DNA of 8,337 nt, from positions 1 through 8,337 of the forward strand of contig SBAY01000261.1 in assembly GCA_005239945.1 (NCBI GenBank), written 5' to 3'. The stretch is from Nitrospira sp. (GTDB taxonomy: Bacteria; UBA9089; CG2-30-40-21; SBAY01). The position numbers were made by a program, and so were the translations under genes. Shown one piece after another: positions 6,450 through 8,337 of the stretch; positions within the stretch are counted from its first letter, which is position 1, and every line of letters begins with the position of its first letter. A model generated the notes under the pieces. It was not told where the DNA came from, did no database searches, and was given only the letters and a program-made list of their open reading frames with translations.

Positions 6450-7520
6450 ATGAATCGGAGATATTCAAAAGCTATCAAAATAGGTAATCTAACAACTGGT
6501 CAAGATGCACCTATTTCAGTGCAATCAATGACTAAAACCGATACCAGGGATATTGAAATAACGGTAAACCAGATTAATCGGCTTGAAAAAGCAGGTTGTG
6601 AAATTATCAGGGTAGCGGTGCCAGATATGACAGCGGCTAAGGCGTTAGGGGCAATTAAAAAACAGATTAACATCCCTCTGGTAGCAGATATTCATTTTGA
6701 TTATCGTCTGGCATTAGAGGCGATTGAACAAGGGGTGGATAAATTAAGAATTAATCCGGGAAATATTAAAGAAAGGGATAAGGTTGCTCAGATAGTAGGC
6801 AAGGCAAAGGAACGAAATATCCCTATTCGTATTGGGGTTAATTCCGGCTCTATTGACAAAAAAAAGTTTGGTAAACCTACTGCAGCAGGATTAGTTGAGT
6901 CAACCTTAGGGCATATAAAAATTCTGGAGGACATGGGATTCTTTGATATTATTATTTCCTTGAAAGCTACTGATGTGCCAATGACCATTGAAGCGTATCA
7001 ATTAATGGCAACTAAAGTGGATTATCCATTTCATCTTGGAATTACTGAGGCAGGTCTTCCCTGGTCCGGGGGAATAAAATCTGCCGTTGGGATTGGTGTC
7101 TTACTTGCCCAGGGAATAGGGGACACAATTAGAGTTTCTCTCACCGCGGACCCGGTAGAGGAGGTAAAGGTTGGTTATGAGATTCTCAAGGCATTAAAAT
7201 TGCGGCATACGGCGTATGAATTAATTTCCTGCCCGACCTGTGGCAGGTGTGAAATAGATCTGATTAAGGTGGTTACTGCGGTAGAAGAAAAACTTTCCCA
7301 TTTCCAGGTTTTAAATAATCTGTTCCCATTTAAAATTGCTATCATGGGTTGTGTGGTCAATGGACCAGGCGAAGCAGCTGAGGCAGATATTGGTCTTGCC
7401 GGTGGTAAAGGGGTAGGATTGATATTTAAAAAGGGGGAAATAATAAAAAAGGTGGCCGAGGAAGATATGGTAGAAACTTTATTCCAGGAAATTCAATCAA
7501 TAGTGAAAGGGGAAAAATGA
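6450..7520 (+). CDS. ispG: 4-hydroxy-3-methylbut-2-enyl diphosphate synthase IspG (GcpE)
   Basis: IspG is the penultimate enzyme of the MEP isoprenoid pathway. It reductively converts 2-C-methyl-erythritol 2,4-cyclodiphosphate to HMBPP using a [4Fe-4S] cluster in the cytoplasm. The N-terminal TIM-barrel part carries RRYSKAIKIGN, VQSMTKTDT, VADIHFDYRLA and LRINPGNI. The C-terminal part carries the cluster ligands Cys261 and Cys264 in SCPTCGRC, Cys301 in MGCVVNGPGE and Glu308 in the same motif. The protein is 356 residues, the length of the short bacterial form without the extra middle domain of plant and some other IspG. The ATG at 6450 is chosen because the homologous sequence begins there and the upstream TTG at 6396 is part of the -35 box. 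The gene overlaps the next one by 4 bp (ATGA), implying co-transcription and coupled translation. Confidence 0.96.
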   Translation: MNRRYSKAIKIGNLTTGQDAPISVQSMTKTDTRDIEITVNQINRLEKAGCEIIRVAVPDMTAAKALGAIKKQINIPLVADIHFDYRLALEAIEQGVDKLRINPGNIKERDKVAQIVGKAKERNIPIRIGVNSGSIDKKKFGKPTAAGLVESTLGHIKILEDMGFFDIIISLKATDVPMTIEAYQLMATKVDYPFHLGITEAGLPWSGGIKSAVGIGVLLAQGIGDTIRVSLTADPVEEVKVGYEILKALKLRHTAYELISCPTCGRCEIDLIKVVTAVEEKLSHFQVLNNLFPFKIAIMGCVVNGPGEAAEADIGLAGGKGVGLIFKKGEIIKKVAEEDMVETLFQEIQSIVKGEK

Positions 7521-8083
7521 AGGCAGAATTAAGAAAGGCAATTTTAGCTAAACGAAATTTATTGACTCCCCAACAAATAACAGCCAAAAGTCTCCAGATT
7601 AAACAAAAACTTTTTAATATGGTAGAATTTAAAAAGGCAATCTGCGTCTGTTTTTATGTCTCATTCAAAAATGAAGTATCGACACATGAAATGATTAAGG
7701 AGGCACTTCAACTTGGTAAAAGAATAGTTGTGCCTGTTGTCGAAAGTGAAAAAACCCTATCCCTTTGTGAAATAAAGGATTTTGCTCAGGAAATGGGAAT
7801 AGGTAAATTCGGAATTTTAGAGCCTAAATCTGAATATCGAAGGCAAGTGGATTTATCCGAGTTAGAATTAGTTGTGGTGCCGGGAATAGCCTTTGATGAA
7901 AACGGTAACCGCATTGGTTTTGGAAGAGGCTATTACGATAATTTATTAAGTAAAATGGTTGGTCTTCCTTTTATTGGTTTAGCCTATGATTTGCAAATTG
8001 TTACTCGAATTCCGGCTACAGACTGTGATATTCCGGTCCATAAAATTATTACTGAATCTCGAATTGTAACTTGTCATAACTAA
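7517..8083 (+). CDS. fau: 5-formyltetrahydrofolate cyclo-ligase
   Basis: This enzyme (MTHFS family, YgfA/Fau) uses ATP to convert 5-formyl-tetrahydrofolate to 5,10-methenyl-tetrahydrofolate, returning an inactive folate to one-carbon metabolism. At 188 residues it has the normal length. Family signatures are visible: basic N-terminal helix KAELRKAILAKR (2-13), KFGILEP (97-103), VVVPGIAFDENGNRIGFG (119-136) leading into the nucleotide-binding GFGRGYYD (134-141), and D(C)DIPVHKIITE near the end. The start codon overlaps the ispG stop in ATGA, and AAGGGG at 7507-7512 within ispG can serve as the ribosome site. It is the second gene of the ispG operon, with no obvious metabolic link to it. It ends at a small hairpin that begins at its own stop codon. 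Confidence 0.93.
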   Translation: MKAELRKAILAKRNLLTPQQITAKSLQIKQKLFNMVEFKKAICVCFYVSFKNEVSTHEMIKEALQLGKRIVVPVVESEKTLSLCEIKDFAQEMGIGKFGILEPKSEYRRQVDLSELELVVVPGIAFDENGNRIGFGRGYYDNLLSKMVGLPFIGLAYDLQIVTRIPATDCDIPVHKIITESRIVTCHN

Positions 8084-8117
8084 CGCTTTGTCGCTAATCG
8101 GCTGGAGCGAGTTGTTA
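8081..8117. repeat. Small stem-loop at the end of the cyclo-ligase gene
   Basis: TAAC (8081-8084) can pair with GTTA (8114-8117), and TCGCT (8091-8095) with AGCGA (8106-8110), around a ten-base loop. The outer TAAC is the stop codon plus one base. There is no following U tract, so it is a poor intrinsic terminator. The layout recalls a shortened integron attC site but is too short for a confident call. Confidence 0.4.
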
Positions 8118-8300
8118 AATTGTTTCCAATTCGTAACATCCGTGTGCTATTTCCAAATAAACCAGCTTCAGGGGAAGAGGATTCAAAGAAATTCTTCATC
8201 TTCACTCAACCCCTTTCCACTCTATTCCCTTTATCATTCTACTGCCTCTTCAAGATTGTTTTCAGTAGTAGGGACAACTCTTTGCATGAATGATTACAAA

Positions 8301-8337
8301 ATATTGAATGTAGAATATTGAATGTAGAATGTAGAAG
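8301..8337. repeat. Tandem 14-bp repeat cut by the window end
   Basis: ATATTGAATGTAGA occurs twice in tandem (8301-8314, 8315-8328), followed by ATGTAGAAG at 8329-8337, in which the 7-bp unit ATGTAGA recurs. By analogy with the palindromes elsewhere in the window, this is probably one arm of a short-period inverted repeat whose other arm lies beyond the edge. The preceding bases 8118-8300 show no supported gene. Confidence 0.75.

Noticed and set aside
8080..8199. Minus-strand frame of 39 codons opposite the cyclo-ligase 3' end
   Set aside because: It has an ATG, but the only purine-rich site (AAGGGG) is about 12 bases away; it overlaps the cyclo-ligase stop codon and has no recognisable features.
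8088..8321. Plus-strand open frame of 77 codons after the cyclo-ligase gene
   Set aside because: No ribosome site, starts inside the small hairpin and ends in the tandem repeat; the composition is not protein-like.

Overview
The window reads as ordinary chromosomal sequence from an AT-rich, uncultured-type bacterium. Coding sequence is separated by intergenic stretches rich in palindromes built from short repeated units. Bacterial affiliation is supported by sigma70-like promoters, Shine-Dalgarno sites, Sec signal peptides, and the IspG (MEP pathway) and UvrC genes. The repeat style (TTAAAAG heptamers, GAAATTGG-type palindromes, a CACAGAGG/CTCTGCG palindrome) resembles what I associate with candidate-phylum metagenome bins. 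I cannot place the phylum from this sequence alone.

Layout. Positions 1-103 (minus) hold the first 34 codons of an unidentified exported protein. Positions 104-473 contain no gene: they hold a possible leftward promoter and a roughly 180-bp element with 16-bp perfect inverted termini and short flanking direct repeats (MITE-like). Positions 474-2300 (minus) encode a secreted or periplasmic TPR protein of about 608 residues. A divergent intergenic region with a near-consensus promoter leads into speB (agmatinase-type ureohydrolase, 2612-3499, plus) and then hisF (3598-4413, plus). speB and hisF are separated by a long heptamer-based palindrome that also supplies the speB stop codon. hisF converges on uvrC (4507-6153, minus) across a 63-nt imperfect hairpin that could terminate both. 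uvrC and ispG diverge from a shared region of about 300 bp with a promoter candidate for each and a CACAGAGG-type palindrome between them. ispG (6450-7520, plus) overlaps the 5-formyltetrahydrofolate cyclo-ligase gene (7517-8083, plus) by 4 bp, giving a two-gene operon. The last 254 bp hold a small hairpin and a 14-bp tandem repeat cut by the window end.

The genes serve unrelated housekeeping roles: polyamine or guanidino metabolism, histidine/purine branch point, nucleotide excision repair, isoprenoid synthesis and folate salvage. They do not form a pathway cluster. I found no defence system, integrase, CRISPR array, tRNA or rRNA. The most notable points are a UvrC that ends right after its RNase H-like nuclease domain and so lacks the C-terminal helix-hairpin-helix domain, a HisF with an extra segment of about 18-20 residues just after catalytic Asp130, and the MITE-like element lying between a promoter and the exported-protein gene.
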